Shown here one piece after another: positions 45,455 to 54,326 of a stretch of 64,000 bases of DNA. A model generated the notes under the pieces. The model searched no databases, had not been told where the DNA came from, and saw only the letters and a program-made list of their open reading frames with translations. Position 1 is the first letter of the stretch, and the number at the start of each line of letters is the position of its first letter. Position numbers and translations under genes: made by a program. Source of the stretch: Verrucomicrobiota bacterium (lineage in GTDB: Bacteria; Verrucomicrobiota; Verrucomicrobiia; CAIQCK01); the NCBI GenBank assembly GCA_026397915.1, contig JAPLTX010000059.1:1-64000 (forward strand), read 5' to 3'.

Positions 45455-47977
45455 ATGAAATCACTCTTGCGACGCATACTGATGTCGGCCGGTGTTGCGG
45501 CCATTGCAACGACAATGCTCGGCGCGGAGCCAGCACCGGCTGAGTCTGCAATCAAACGTATTTACATCATCCACTTCTCGCACACGGATGTTGGTTTCAC
45601 CGACATGCCGGGCGTGTGCCGGGAATTGCAGAAGCGATACCTCGACATCGCGCTCGACGGGGTGCTCACCACGATGTCAAAGCCGGCGGGCCAGAAGTTC
45701 CATTGGACGTGCGAGTCGCTCGTCACGGTGGACGATTGGTGGGAGGCAGCCACGGCGGCGCGGCGGAAGGATTTTCTGAAGGCACTGCGCAGCGGCCAAC
45801 TGGATGTCGCGGCGCTGCCGTGCAACCAGGCGCCATTCCTCGATGCGGCGCAGTGGCGGACGATGATGCACTGGGTTTCCGAAGACCTCTGGCGGCAGTT
45901 CAAGCCGGCCGTCGCGCTGCAAAGCGACGTGAACGGTTTCCAACGCGCGGGGGCGATGGCGCTGCTCGACCGCGGCGTAACGCGGCTCTGCATGAGCATC
46001 AACAGCGACAGCGGCGGCCCGCCGTTCTTCCGGCCGTCGGCGTTCTGGTGGAAGATGCCGGACGGGCGGCGGCTGTTCGTGTATCTGAACGAAACCTATC
46101 CCCACGGCTACGATTTCTTCGAGAGCGCGCACTGGCGGCGCGGGCCGGTGCCGTTCGCGTCGGACACGCGCTACCGGCCGCCGCGCGCGGGCGATTTCTT
46201 CCGCACGGACGAGGCGTCGCTGCGGGCTGCGCACGCGCAATGCCTCCGACGGATCGAGGGTCTGAGGAAAGGCGGCTACAAGCACGACGTGCTGACGATC
46301 TCGATGACGAACCACTGGCGCATGGACAACGATCCGCCGTTCCTGGCCATCCCCGAGTTCATTGCCGCATGGAACAAGCTCGGCCTGAAACCGGAACTGG
46401 TCTTCACCACCGCGACGAAAGCGATGGAGGACATGGAGAAGGCCGTCGGCGGCAACGTGCCGGAGCGGGAAGGGGAGTTCACCGATTGGTGGGCCAACGG
46501 CGCTGCCTCCGGGCCGCGCGAGGTCGCCGCCACGCGCGTCGCGAAGCGGTTGCTCGCCGCGGCGCAATCGCCGCTCTGGGGACCGATGCCCGCCAGCGGC
46601 GCGCGCAAGGCCCACTTGCTCTACAAGGACCTCTGCCTCTTTGACGAGCACACGTGGGGATCGAGTTGGAGCGTGGCGTTTCCGTGGACGCTCGACACGC
46701 AGGCGCAGTTCGCCGAGAAGGCGATGCTCGCGTGGCGTCCGATGGGTCAGGCGGAATGGCTGCTCTCACAGCGCGTCCGCACGCGGCTGCTGCGCGAGGG
46801 CGAAGGGTTGTTCGTGGCAAACCCGTCGCACCGGCCGTTCAGCGGCTGGGTGCGGATGCCCGCGACCTGTCTGCGCGACGATTACCACTCGCTGCTCGAT
46901 CCTTCCACCGGCGCACGGCTGCCGCTGCTGTTCGAAAACGGCGTCCGGTCATGGACCGCGCCGAAGAATCCGGGCGAACTCAGCCGCGAGAACACTGCGG
47001 CGACCTTCCCCGACAACGTGCCGAACCAGACGGCGAAGTTCTGGGTCGAGAACCTCGCGCCGGACAGTTTCGTGAAGCTACGTTTGGAGAAACAATCCGC
47101 AGCCGCCGAGCCTGCGCTGAAGGACGGTCCGACGGTCCAGCTCGACGATCAAGGCTGGCCGGTTTCCGCGCAGTGGACGGAAATGAAGAAACCGCTGTTC
47201 GTCGGCGGAATCGGCGAATTCTCTGCAGCGAAGGTGAACGCGTTTGCGCCGCGCTGGGTGCTCAAGGACATCTGCGCCGCCGGCAGTTCCGCTCGCGGCG
47301 ACGAACTGCGGAAGAAGCACATCGAGACGGTGCTGGCCACGCCAGAAGGCAAAGCGACCGTCGAGGAAACACCGCACACGCGGGTCTATGTGCAGTGGTT
47401 GAAGCATCCGCGGCTCGAATCGGGGCAGCGCCGTCTGGAACTCTGGAAGCGCGAGCCGCGCGCCCGCGTCACGCTGCGCTTCAACCGCCTCTCCTCCGAA
47501 GCGCCGGAGATTCTCTACGCGGGTTTCACGTTGCCGTGCGAGGGCACGCTCCCGCGCGTGAGCAACGGCGACGTGCCGTTCACGCCGTTCAAGGAGCAGA
47601 TTCCCGGTTCCTGCCGCGACCACATCGCGCTCGACGGCTGGGCCGACTACGCCACGCCAGACGGCCACTGGCTCTGGGTAAGCCGTGATGCTCCGCTGGT
47701 CAGCTTCGACAGCCCGCAAATCTGGACGCGCCGCCAGACGCCTCCTGCGCATCCGGAGCGGCTGCTGGCGATGCTCTTCAACAATTGTTGGTATACGAAT
47801 TTTGTAGCCGACGAGCACGGCGTGATGGAATTCCAGTTCGACCTCGTCTGGCGCAAGAAGATCGGTGCGTCCGCCGTCGCTGAACTCGCCGACTCGCTCG
47901 TTGCCGAGCCGGTGGTCTTGATCAACTCCGCCGGTGCGGACGACCCCGTCGTGCTTCAACGGTTGTTCAGCCCGTAA
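45455..47977 (+). CDS. secreted GH38-like alpha-mannosidase
   Basis: I start at the ATG at 45455, which begins a signal peptide (MKSLLRRILMSAGVAAIATTMLGA); an ATG 21 bp earlier is possible. The 840-residue protein has SHTDVGFTD (His43, Asp45, zinc ligands of the GH38 H-x-D type), ALQSDVNGFQ with Asp158 as likely nucleophile, and FDEHTWGSSW with a His in the position of the third ligand. After it come long beta-rich C-terminal parts. GH38 enzymes hydrolyse alpha-mannosides with a divalent metal. The local family is the DUF5054-like GH38 branch, so substrate is not proven. It lies 3 bp before the next beta-helix gene. Confidence 0.75.
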   Translation: MKSLLRRILMSAGVAAIATTMLGAEPAPAESAIKRIYIIHFSHTDVGFTDMPGVCRELQKRYLDIALDGVLTTMSKPAGQKFHWTCESLVTVDDWWEAATAARRKDFLKALRSGQLDVAALPCNQAPFLDAAQWRTMMHWVSEDLWRQFKPAVALQSDVNGFQRAGAMALLDRGVTRLCMSINSDSGGPPFFRPSAFWWKMPDGRRLFVYLNETYPHGYDFFESAHWRRGPVPFASDTRYRPPRAGDFFRTDEASLRAAHAQCLRRIEGLRKGGYKHDVLTISMTNHWRMDNDPPFLAIPEFIAAWNKLGLKPELVFTTATKAMEDMEKAVGGNVPEREGEFTDWWANGAASGPREVAATRVAKRLLAAAQSPLWGPMPASGARKAHLLYKDLCLFDEHTWGSSWSVAFPWTLDTQAQFAEKAMLAWRPMGQAEWLLSQRVRTRLLREGEGLFVANPSHRPFSGWVRMPATCLRDDYHSLLDPSTGARLPLLFENGVRSWTAPKNPGELSRENTAATFPDNVPNQTAKFWVENLAPDSFVKLRLEKQSAAAEPALKDGPTVQLDDQGWPVSAQWTEMKKPLFVGGIGEFSAAKVNAFAPRWVLKDICAAGSSARGDELRKKHIETVLATPEGKATVEETPHTRVYVQWLKHPRLESGQRRLELWKREPRARVTLRFNRLSSEAPEILYAGFTLPCEGTLPRVSNGDVPFTPFKEQIPGSCRDHIALDGWADYATPDGHWLWVSRDAPLVSFDSPQIWTRRQTPPAHPERLLAMLFNNCWYTNFVADEHGVMEFQFDLVWRKKIGASAVAELADSLVAEPVVLINSAGADDPVVLQRLFSP

Positions 47978-47980
47978 TTT

Positions 47981-50650
47981 ATGAAAGTAATGAACTGTAT
48001 TATTGCTGCCGTTGTCCTGCCGGTTCTGGCAGGTTCAACTTTTGCCGCTGACTTCAATGTTGCGCCTGACGGCAACGATGCCAATCCTGGTTCAAAGGAG
48101 AAACCATTTGCGACGCTGGAGCGGGCGCGAGATGCGACGCGGCAGGCAGGTGGAGCAGGGCGAATTGTGCTGCGTAGAGGCGTTTACCATCTAAAGCAGG
48201 CAATGGTGATCGAACCGCAGGACTCTGGGTTGACCATCGAGGCCGCGAAAGGCGAAGAAGTCGTGATCAGCGGCGGTCGCGGGGTGAACGAATGGCGGCC
48301 ATGGCGTGGCAAGGTGTTGCAGAGCGACCTGAGCCAGCTTGGCCTGCCCGACTGCAAGTTCCGAGAGATCTACTTTAGAGGCCGGCGTCAGCCGCTGGCA
48401 CGTGTGCCGAATCTGGACCCGAAACATCCGCGCATCGGTGGTGTGCTGTTCAATGAACGCATTGTGGAGGCGGGCACGAAGACAAAGTTCGGTTACCAAG
48501 CAGGCAAACTTGAACCGGCGAAGTGGACACATCCAGAGCGCGCGTTGGTCGTCTTCCATGACTCGCTCAACTATGAGCAAACCTGGGCTGCGCTCAAGAG
48601 TGCGGACGTGGCAAACCACGTCATTGAGGCGGCGCACGGCGTTTATGTGCTGGCCCCCGGCTGCCCGTTCTATCTCTGTGGGCTGTTGGAGGAACTCGAC
48701 GCGCCCGGCGAGTGGTATGTGGACCCGATCAGCAAAACGCTTTACTTCTGGCCGCCGTCGGGCGTGCCGCGACGCGATTCGGTCATCGTGCCGGCGCTCG
48801 ATTCGCTCTTCGTTTTGCAAGGCGATGCGAAGGCGGGAAAGTTTGTCGAAAACATTCGCATTGCCGGCATCGAGCTTCGCGATTGCCGCGGCAAAGCGAT
48901 TGCATTGACTGCGGCTCGCAATTGCAGCGTCGCCGCCTGCGACTTGCGAAACGTGGGCAGCGCGGTTCACCTTGGCGACGACACGCATGCCTGCCGCATT
49001 GCGGGCTGCGACATTACACAGACGCGCGGCGACGGCGTCAGCATGATTGGCACAAGCACCGACCACGGCCGCGTCAGCGACCACGTTGTGGACAACAACT
49101 ACATCTGGGACTTCGGTTGGGGGCACTCTCACAACCGTTGCGGCGGCGTCTATATGCACCGATGCACGCGCTGTCGGGTCACGCACAACCACATTCACGA
49201 CGGCCCGCGCTACGCCATCGGCATGGATGTAGGTAACGATTGCGAGATCGCCTACAACCATTGCCATCACGTCAATCTGACCACGTGCGACACCAGCATC
49301 ATCGAGGCGGCGACTGCTCTCGACTGGCGGTTCTCTATCGAGGAGCAGCTCGAGCGCAATCGCCGCTTCAACTGGAACAACGTCGTCCACCACAATGTCC
49401 TCCACGACTCTGGCGGCTACGGCAAATCGCCCACGGGCAGGTTTGTCTTCCCAATCTACTCGTGGGGCGTCTATCTCGACCTGGCGTGCAGCGGTTGGAG
49501 CATTCGGGACAACGTTGTCTGGAACACCGTGCTCGGCGGCTTCATGCTCAATGCGGGCATTGACAATGTCGTCGAGAACAACGTCTTCGTCGGTGGTAAA
49601 CAGAGCCAGATTTACTTCAACCCTTGGCCGAAGTATCCAATGTCCGGCCACCGCTGCGAGCGCAACATCGTCGCCTACGACGGCGGCGCGGCAAGCCTCT
49701 ACACGGTTCGTCAGTTCACCAACGACATCTGCCGCTTTTCCAGCAATCTCATTTCCTGCGTGAACGGGTTGCCGCGCATCGCGGGCATTCCGCAGGGGAC
49801 GAAAAAGGAGAACTGGAGCGAGTGGCTGGCGATGGGCCAGGATCACGGCTCGTTGCTGGCGAACCCGCACTTTGTTAATGCCGCCGCGCGCGACTACCGG
49901 CTCAAATCCGATTCGCCCGCATTGAAACTCGGTTTCAAACCGATCAACCTCAACGCCGTCGGCAATTACGCCAGCGCCGAGCGCCGCACTTGGCCGCGGC
50001 CTGAAATGAAGGTGTTGCGCGAGGCGGCGGACTACCGGCCGGCGCGCGCACTGGCGCCGCAACAGCCGGTGTTGCGCAACTACGAAGACTATGCCATCGG
50101 CGAGCCTGAGCGCGGCGCAAGTGTCGGCGTCGAGGTTGGGGTGAATTCTGTGGCCGTGACCGAGGAAACCGCCGCGTCTGGCAAGCGCAGCCTCAAGGTC
50201 ACCGACGGTGCGGGACAGAAACCCGCCTACCTGCCTTACATCGCCTATCCGTTGGAGATGGCCGAAGGCCGGCTCCGTGCGGGTTTCGACCTGCGGATCG
50301 AACAGGGCGCGCAATTCGTTTACGAATGGCGCGACGATCCCTACAAATACAAAACCGGCCCGCGGCTTTCGACGGACGCTCAAGGCTGGCTCTCGGCCAA
50401 CAACACACGGCTGCTGCAAATGCCGCACGGGAAGTGGGTCCATTTTGAGATCGTCTGCAATCTTGGACCTCAAGTCGCCGGCACCTACGACCTCACCGTG
50501 CGGGTGCCGGACGCGGCGCTCAAACGGTATCGCGACCTCGCCTGCGCGCCCGGCTTCAAAACACTCAACTGTGTCGTCGTGATGTCGCCGGCAAATGCCT
50601 CCACAGTCTTTCATCTCGATAACGTTGAGTTCAAACCGGAGAAAAAATGA
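47981..50650 (+). CDS. secreted right-handed beta-helix protein, paralogue 3
   Basis: The 889-residue protein has a signal peptide (IIAAVVLPVLAGSTFAAD), then FNVAPDGNDANPGSKEKPFA and TLERARDATRQAGGAGRIVL in place of the 7-bp repeat segment of other paralogues. APGEWYVDPISKTLYFWPP lies near residue 245. The helix has many Asn/His/Cys turns (NRCGGVYMHRCTRCRVTHNH). RDYRLKSDSPALKLGFKPIN near residue 650 is the family's C-terminal block. A further domain at about residues 700-889 (LRAGFDLRIEQGAQFVYEWR, HFEIVCNLG, HLDNVEF) has the look of a concanavalin/LamG-type binding domain. Polysaccharide binding or cleavage is inferred. Its stop overlaps the next start by 4 bp. Confidence 0.76.
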   Translation: MKVMNCIIAAVVLPVLAGSTFAADFNVAPDGNDANPGSKEKPFATLERARDATRQAGGAGRIVLRRGVYHLKQAMVIEPQDSGLTIEAAKGEEVVISGGRGVNEWRPWRGKVLQSDLSQLGLPDCKFREIYFRGRRQPLARVPNLDPKHPRIGGVLFNERIVEAGTKTKFGYQAGKLEPAKWTHPERALVVFHDSLNYEQTWAALKSADVANHVIEAAHGVYVLAPGCPFYLCGLLEELDAPGEWYVDPISKTLYFWPPSGVPRRDSVIVPALDSLFVLQGDAKAGKFVENIRIAGIELRDCRGKAIALTAARNCSVAACDLRNVGSAVHLGDDTHACRIAGCDITQTRGDGVSMIGTSTDHGRVSDHVVDNNYIWDFGWGHSHNRCGGVYMHRCTRCRVTHNHIHDGPRYAIGMDVGNDCEIAYNHCHHVNLTTCDTSIIEAATALDWRFSIEEQLERNRRFNWNNVVHHNVLHDSGGYGKSPTGRFVFPIYSWGVYLDLACSGWSIRDNVVWNTVLGGFMLNAGIDNVVENNVFVGGKQSQIYFNPWPKYPMSGHRCERNIVAYDGGAASLYTVRQFTNDICRFSSNLISCVNGLPRIAGIPQGTKKENWSEWLAMGQDHGSLLANPHFVNAAARDYRLKSDSPALKLGFKPINLNAVGNYASAERRTWPRPEMKVLREAADYRPARALAPQQPVLRNYEDYAIGEPERGASVGVEVGVNSVAVTEETAASGKRSLKVTDGAGQKPAYLPYIAYPLEMAEGRLRAGFDLRIEQGAQFVYEWRDDPYKYKTGPRLSTDAQGWLSANNTRLLQMPHGKWVHFEIVCNLGPQVAGTYDLTVRVPDAALKRYRDLACAPGFKTLNCVVVMSPANASTVFHLDNVEFKPEKK

Positions 50651-53160
50651 TGAGCCTTATGAAACCGTTCCGATCTTTCCTGTGCTTGCTGTGTATCCCG
50701 TGGCTCTGCCCCGCGGGTGCTATGGCGGCGGACGCGGCACGCGAGGTTTTCGTTGTGCCGAACTTCCACCCCGCCAGTTGCGGTTGGCTGGCCGACTGGT
50801 CCACGGAGCGAAACTACTGCGCCAACTCCTACCTCGACCACCTCGACCGCGTCCGCGACGACGCGGCCCACAATTTCGCACTCTCGGAATGCAATAACAT
50901 GATCGCTATCGCCAACTTCGCTCCGCAGCGGTTCGCCGAGCTGAAGGAGCGCGTCAAACAGGGTCGCGTCGAACTCTGCAACGCGTTCTTCCTCGAACCG
51001 ACCATCAACCTCTCCGGCGGCGAGGCGCTGGTGAAGATGGGCGTCGAGGGCCTGCGCTGGCAGCAGCAGGTGATGGGCGTCCAGCCGCGGCTGAGTTGGA
51101 TGATTGATGTCACCGGCATGCACGAGCAGATGGCGCAGATCGTCGCGGGCCTCGGACTCGACGCGCTGGTCTATTGCCGGCTCAACCCGACCGGCAGCAC
51201 GATGCACTGGCTCGAATCGCCCGACGGCACGCGCACGCTCGCGATCAGCCCCGGCCACTATCTCGAATGGCGCCCGATGTTCGGTGCGAAAGAGCCGCTG
51301 GCGGAGAAGCAGTTGCTGGCACTGGCCGACGACATCCGCGCGCGCATCGAGCCGCTGGCGCCTGACAAGGACGGCAAACGCCCCGACGCCGCCGACCTCA
51401 AGAGCGCGCCGCGCCGCACGCCCGCCGGCGCGCCAGTGCTGATCCTCGGCGGCAGCGGCGACTACAATCTCGCGCCGCTCTGCAAATCGTATCCGGGCGA
51501 GTTCCTGCGGCAGTTCAAGCAGGTCGCCCCGCAATACGACGTGAAGTTCACCACGCCGAGCCGCTATCTCGACGCGGTGCTGCCCGGCATCAAGTCCGGC
51601 GCGATCCAGTTGCCCACGATGCGCGGCGGCACGGAGTTCACCTATAACGCCTTTTGGATTCAGAACCCGCGCGTGAAGTCGGCCTATCGCCGCTGCGAGC
51701 AGTTGTTGCAGGCTGCCGAGATGCTGGGCACTGCCGCGAGCCTGCGCGGCAAGTTCGAGTATCCGTCGCAGCAACTCCATCACGCCTGGTTGTTGATGTG
51801 CCTGAACATGGACCGCAACACGCTCTGGGGCGCGGCGGGCGGCATGGTATTCGAGCACGAGCGCAGTTGGGACGCCCGCGACCGGTTCGAGTGGGTCGAG
51901 CAAACCTCGCGCGACATCGCCACGCGCGCCGTGCGTTCGCTTCTCGGCCCCGGCAACTCCACCGTCTGCTTCAACGCGCCAAACTGGCAGCATCCCGCCT
52001 CGGAGACTGCCTGCAAAACAACCGCGTTGCCCGCAACCATCCAGACGAAGTTCTACTCCGCCAAGCTCGACCCCGCGACCGGCGCGCTCGTCAGCCTCAA
52101 GCTCAAGTCAGGCAACCGCGAACTGCTCAGCGGCCCGGCCAACGTCATCGTCGCCGAGCAGCCGAAGAAGAAGATATGGAGTCCCGCCGACCACATGGTG
52201 GACCGTCCTGAACGCGAGCGCGTGACCGACTCAAGCAAGTCCGCGCCAAAGCTGACTGTCACCACCAGCCCACTGGCAACGGTGGTGGAAGCCGAGTCAT
52301 CGTTCATCGGCGGCGGCAAGCTGCGGCGGAAGATGATCTTCCATAACGGCTGCCCGCGGATTGATTTCGAGACCGAATTGAACGACCTGCCCGACCGAAC
52401 CGTTGTCGTGGCTGAGTTTCCGCTCGCCGCGCCGGTGCGCGAGGCGCGTCGCGGTATTCCCTATGGCTTCTCTCAAGGCATCGCCAAGGGCATCGCGCCT
52501 GCCGTGCGCTGGTCACATTACCAGATGGTTGGCGCGGGCGTGGCGCTGCTCGACCAGGGCCTTAGCGGACGCGAGTTGAACGAGAACACGCCGATCATCT
52601 ATCTCTACAACGCCGCCGAGAAATACCGTGGCTATCCGAACGCGTGGCTCAGCGGCATGGGCCGTCACGTCTTGCGTTACGCGCTCGTGGCCCACGCGGG
52701 CGATTTCACAACGGCGCGGATTCCTCAGATGGCGTGGGAGTTCAACAACCCGCCCATCGTCGTGGACAGCTGCGCATCCGCTAAACCAATGTCCTTTCTT
52801 CAGACCAGCGACAACGTCATCGTCGAGGCGCTGCGGCGCGAGGGCGGCGAGATCGAGTTGCGCTTCGCAGAATGTCTGGGCCGCGCAGGCAAGGCGAGCG
52901 TGACGTTAAGCCTGCCGCATCTCGACGCGGCGTTGACGGACATACTCGGTGGCCATCGCCAGCCGTTGCGCGGCGGGCCGAGCTACCGTTTCCCTGTGCG
53001 TCCGCAGCAGATCGTGACGGTGCGGTTCCGGACCGCCGACGCCGTGCCTGAAGTGAAACCGTTGACGGAGTGGGACGAATTGGTGCCGGAAAAGAAGCGC
53101 GAGGCGCTGCGCCGTTACCTGCCCGACGTGAAAGGCCATCCGCCAGCGGGTGGGCAGTAG
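50647..53160 (+). CDS. secreted GH38-like protein lacking the usual metal ligands
   Basis: The 837-residue protein has a signal peptide (RSFLCLLCIPWLCPAGAMAA). Its N-terminus reads VVPNFHPASCGWL, where active GH38 proteins have an H-x-D pair before GW; the Asp is missing. WMIDVTGMHEQ supplies Asp154, aligned with the nucleophile. The later CLNMDRNTLWG has Asn where its neighbour at 45455 has the His of DEHTWG. This suggests loss of the metal site with retention of the fold, so the protein may be an altered-mechanism glycosidase or a binding protein. C-terminal beta-domains follow. It is in the same operon as the more canonical GH38-like gene. Confidence 0.65.
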   Translation: MMSLMKPFRSFLCLLCIPWLCPAGAMAADAAREVFVVPNFHPASCGWLADWSTERNYCANSYLDHLDRVRDDAAHNFALSECNNMIAIANFAPQRFAELKERVKQGRVELCNAFFLEPTINLSGGEALVKMGVEGLRWQQQVMGVQPRLSWMIDVTGMHEQMAQIVAGLGLDALVYCRLNPTGSTMHWLESPDGTRTLAISPGHYLEWRPMFGAKEPLAEKQLLALADDIRARIEPLAPDKDGKRPDAADLKSAPRRTPAGAPVLILGGSGDYNLAPLCKSYPGEFLRQFKQVAPQYDVKFTTPSRYLDAVLPGIKSGAIQLPTMRGGTEFTYNAFWIQNPRVKSAYRRCEQLLQAAEMLGTAASLRGKFEYPSQQLHHAWLLMCLNMDRNTLWGAAGGMVFEHERSWDARDRFEWVEQTSRDIATRAVRSLLGPGNSTVCFNAPNWQHPASETACKTTALPATIQTKFYSAKLDPATGALVSLKLKSGNRELLSGPANVIVAEQPKKKIWSPADHMVDRPERERVTDSSKSAPKLTVTTSPLATVVEAESSFIGGGKLRRKMIFHNGCPRIDFETELNDLPDRTVVVAEFPLAAPVREARRGIPYGFSQGIAKGIAPAVRWSHYQMVGAGVALLDQGLSGRELNENTPIIYLYNAAEKYRGYPNAWLSGMGRHVLRYALVAHAGDFTTARIPQMAWEFNNPPIVVDSCASAKPMSFLQTSDNVIVEALRREGGEIELRFAECLGRAGKASVTLSLPHLDAALTDILGGHRQPLRGGPSYRFPVRPQQIVTVRFRTADAVPEVKPLTEWDELVPEKKREALRRYLPDVKGHPPAGGQ

Positions 53161-53216
53161 CGAACAATCAAATGGAAGCAACCCCAAACCCACCACAACC
53201 CACCACGAACATCGCC

Positions 53217-54293
53217 ATGAAACACATCATCCTCACCATCACCATCCTGCTGCTGGCGCCGCTGGCAGCGTTGCACGCTGACGAGGCTGTGTTGCTGGCG
53301 AAGATTCGCCGCGAGACGTTGGCCTACGCCGATGCGCTGCGCGTGCCGGGTAAACCGCTCGGCTGGTATTTCGACCGGCCGGGCAAGACCAATGCGCCGT
53401 CGCTCTACGCCTCCTGCGACGTAGCCCACATGCGCGTTGTGATGGGCGAGGATTTGCAGAAGACGCTGACGCCGGCCCAGCGTCGGGCGTGGACAGACCA
53501 CATCAACTCCTTCGCGCGGCCCGACGGCACGTATGGCCCCGCGCGGATAAACCATTCCCCTCAACACGCCAACGGCATGGTTATCGGCGCGCTGGGCGTA
53601 TTGGGCGGCAAACAGAAGCATTCCGTGCGGCTCTATGACGCCTTCGACTCCGTGGAGAAAATCGGCCCGTGGCTGGAGACGGTGGATTGGCGCAAGCAGT
53701 GGGGCGGCTCGCACCTATTTTGGGGCGGAATGCACTGCTTCAGCATGAGCCGCCGCTGCACCGATGTATGGCGCAAGGCGGTCTTCGACTGGCTCGACGC
53801 CAACCTTGACCCGCAGACCGGCTGGTGGCGCAAAGGAGTGGTGCATGCCGGGCCGTTCGAACCGTTGGGCGGTGGCGCGCATATCTGGCCGATCTACCAG
53901 CATCACGGACACCGGTTCCCATATCCGGAGCGGATGATTGACAGCATCTTCGCGCTGCAGAAGCCTGATGGCAGTTGGCTGAACTACGGCAACTACATGG
54001 AACTCGACGCGCTCTACGGTCTGGCCTACATGAGTTCGCTCGCGCCCCGGCACCGTCGCGAGGACGTTCTCGACGCGGCGCGCCGGCACGGGCGCGGACT
54101 GGTCGCGCAATGGCCGGCGTTTTTGGCGAGCAAGCCGGACTTGCACGTCTTGCTCGGCGCGGTGGGGGCTTTCGGATTGTTGCAGCAGTTGCTCCCGGAA
54201 ACTTTCGTGGACGACGTCCGCTGGACCGACATCTTCAGCGACGCGCGTCTTTACCAAACCCGGCAGGTCGAGCAGACTCAAGCCGTGCCATGA
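53217..54293 (+). CDS. secreted protein, probable alpha/alpha-barrel carbohydrate-active enzyme
   Basis: The start at 53217 begins MKHIILTITILLLAPLAALHA, a signal peptide; in-frame ATG at 53172 and earlier codons add non-homologous residues. The 358-residue product is rich in Trp and His with helical repeats such as HMRVVMGEDLQKTL, NGMVIGALGVLGGKQ and MIDSIFALQKPDGSWLNYGNY. This last resembles the (alpha/alpha)6 fold of terpene-cyclase-like and glycosidase proteins. No catalytic residue is certain. The signal sequence is nearly identical at DNA level to that of the GH29 gene, which suggests a shared signal module. It precedes the rhamnose transporter by 33 bp. Confidence 0.6.
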   Translation: MKHIILTITILLLAPLAALHADEAVLLAKIRRETLAYADALRVPGKPLGWYFDRPGKTNAPSLYASCDVAHMRVVMGEDLQKTLTPAQRRAWTDHINSFARPDGTYGPARINHSPQHANGMVIGALGVLGGKQKHSVRLYDAFDSVEKIGPWLETVDWRKQWGGSHLFWGGMHCFSMSRRCTDVWRKAVFDWLDANLDPQTGWWRKGVVHAGPFEPLGGGAHIWPIYQHHGHRFPYPERMIDSIFALQKPDGSWLNYGNYMELDALYGLAYMSSLAPRHRREDVLDAARRHGRGLVAQWPAFLASKPDLHVLLGAVGAFGLLQQLLPETFVDDVRWTDIFSDARLYQTRQVEQTQAVP

Positions 54294-54326
54294 CCGAACA
54301 AGAGAACATATTCTCCTGAAACAACC

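Noticed and set aside
48191..50614. An 807-codon frame opposite beta-helix paralogue 3
   Set aside because: It is the mirror of periodic Asn/Gly/Ile-rich beta-helix coding sequence and has no signal or domain; paralogue 3 on the plus strand is supported by homology to four others.
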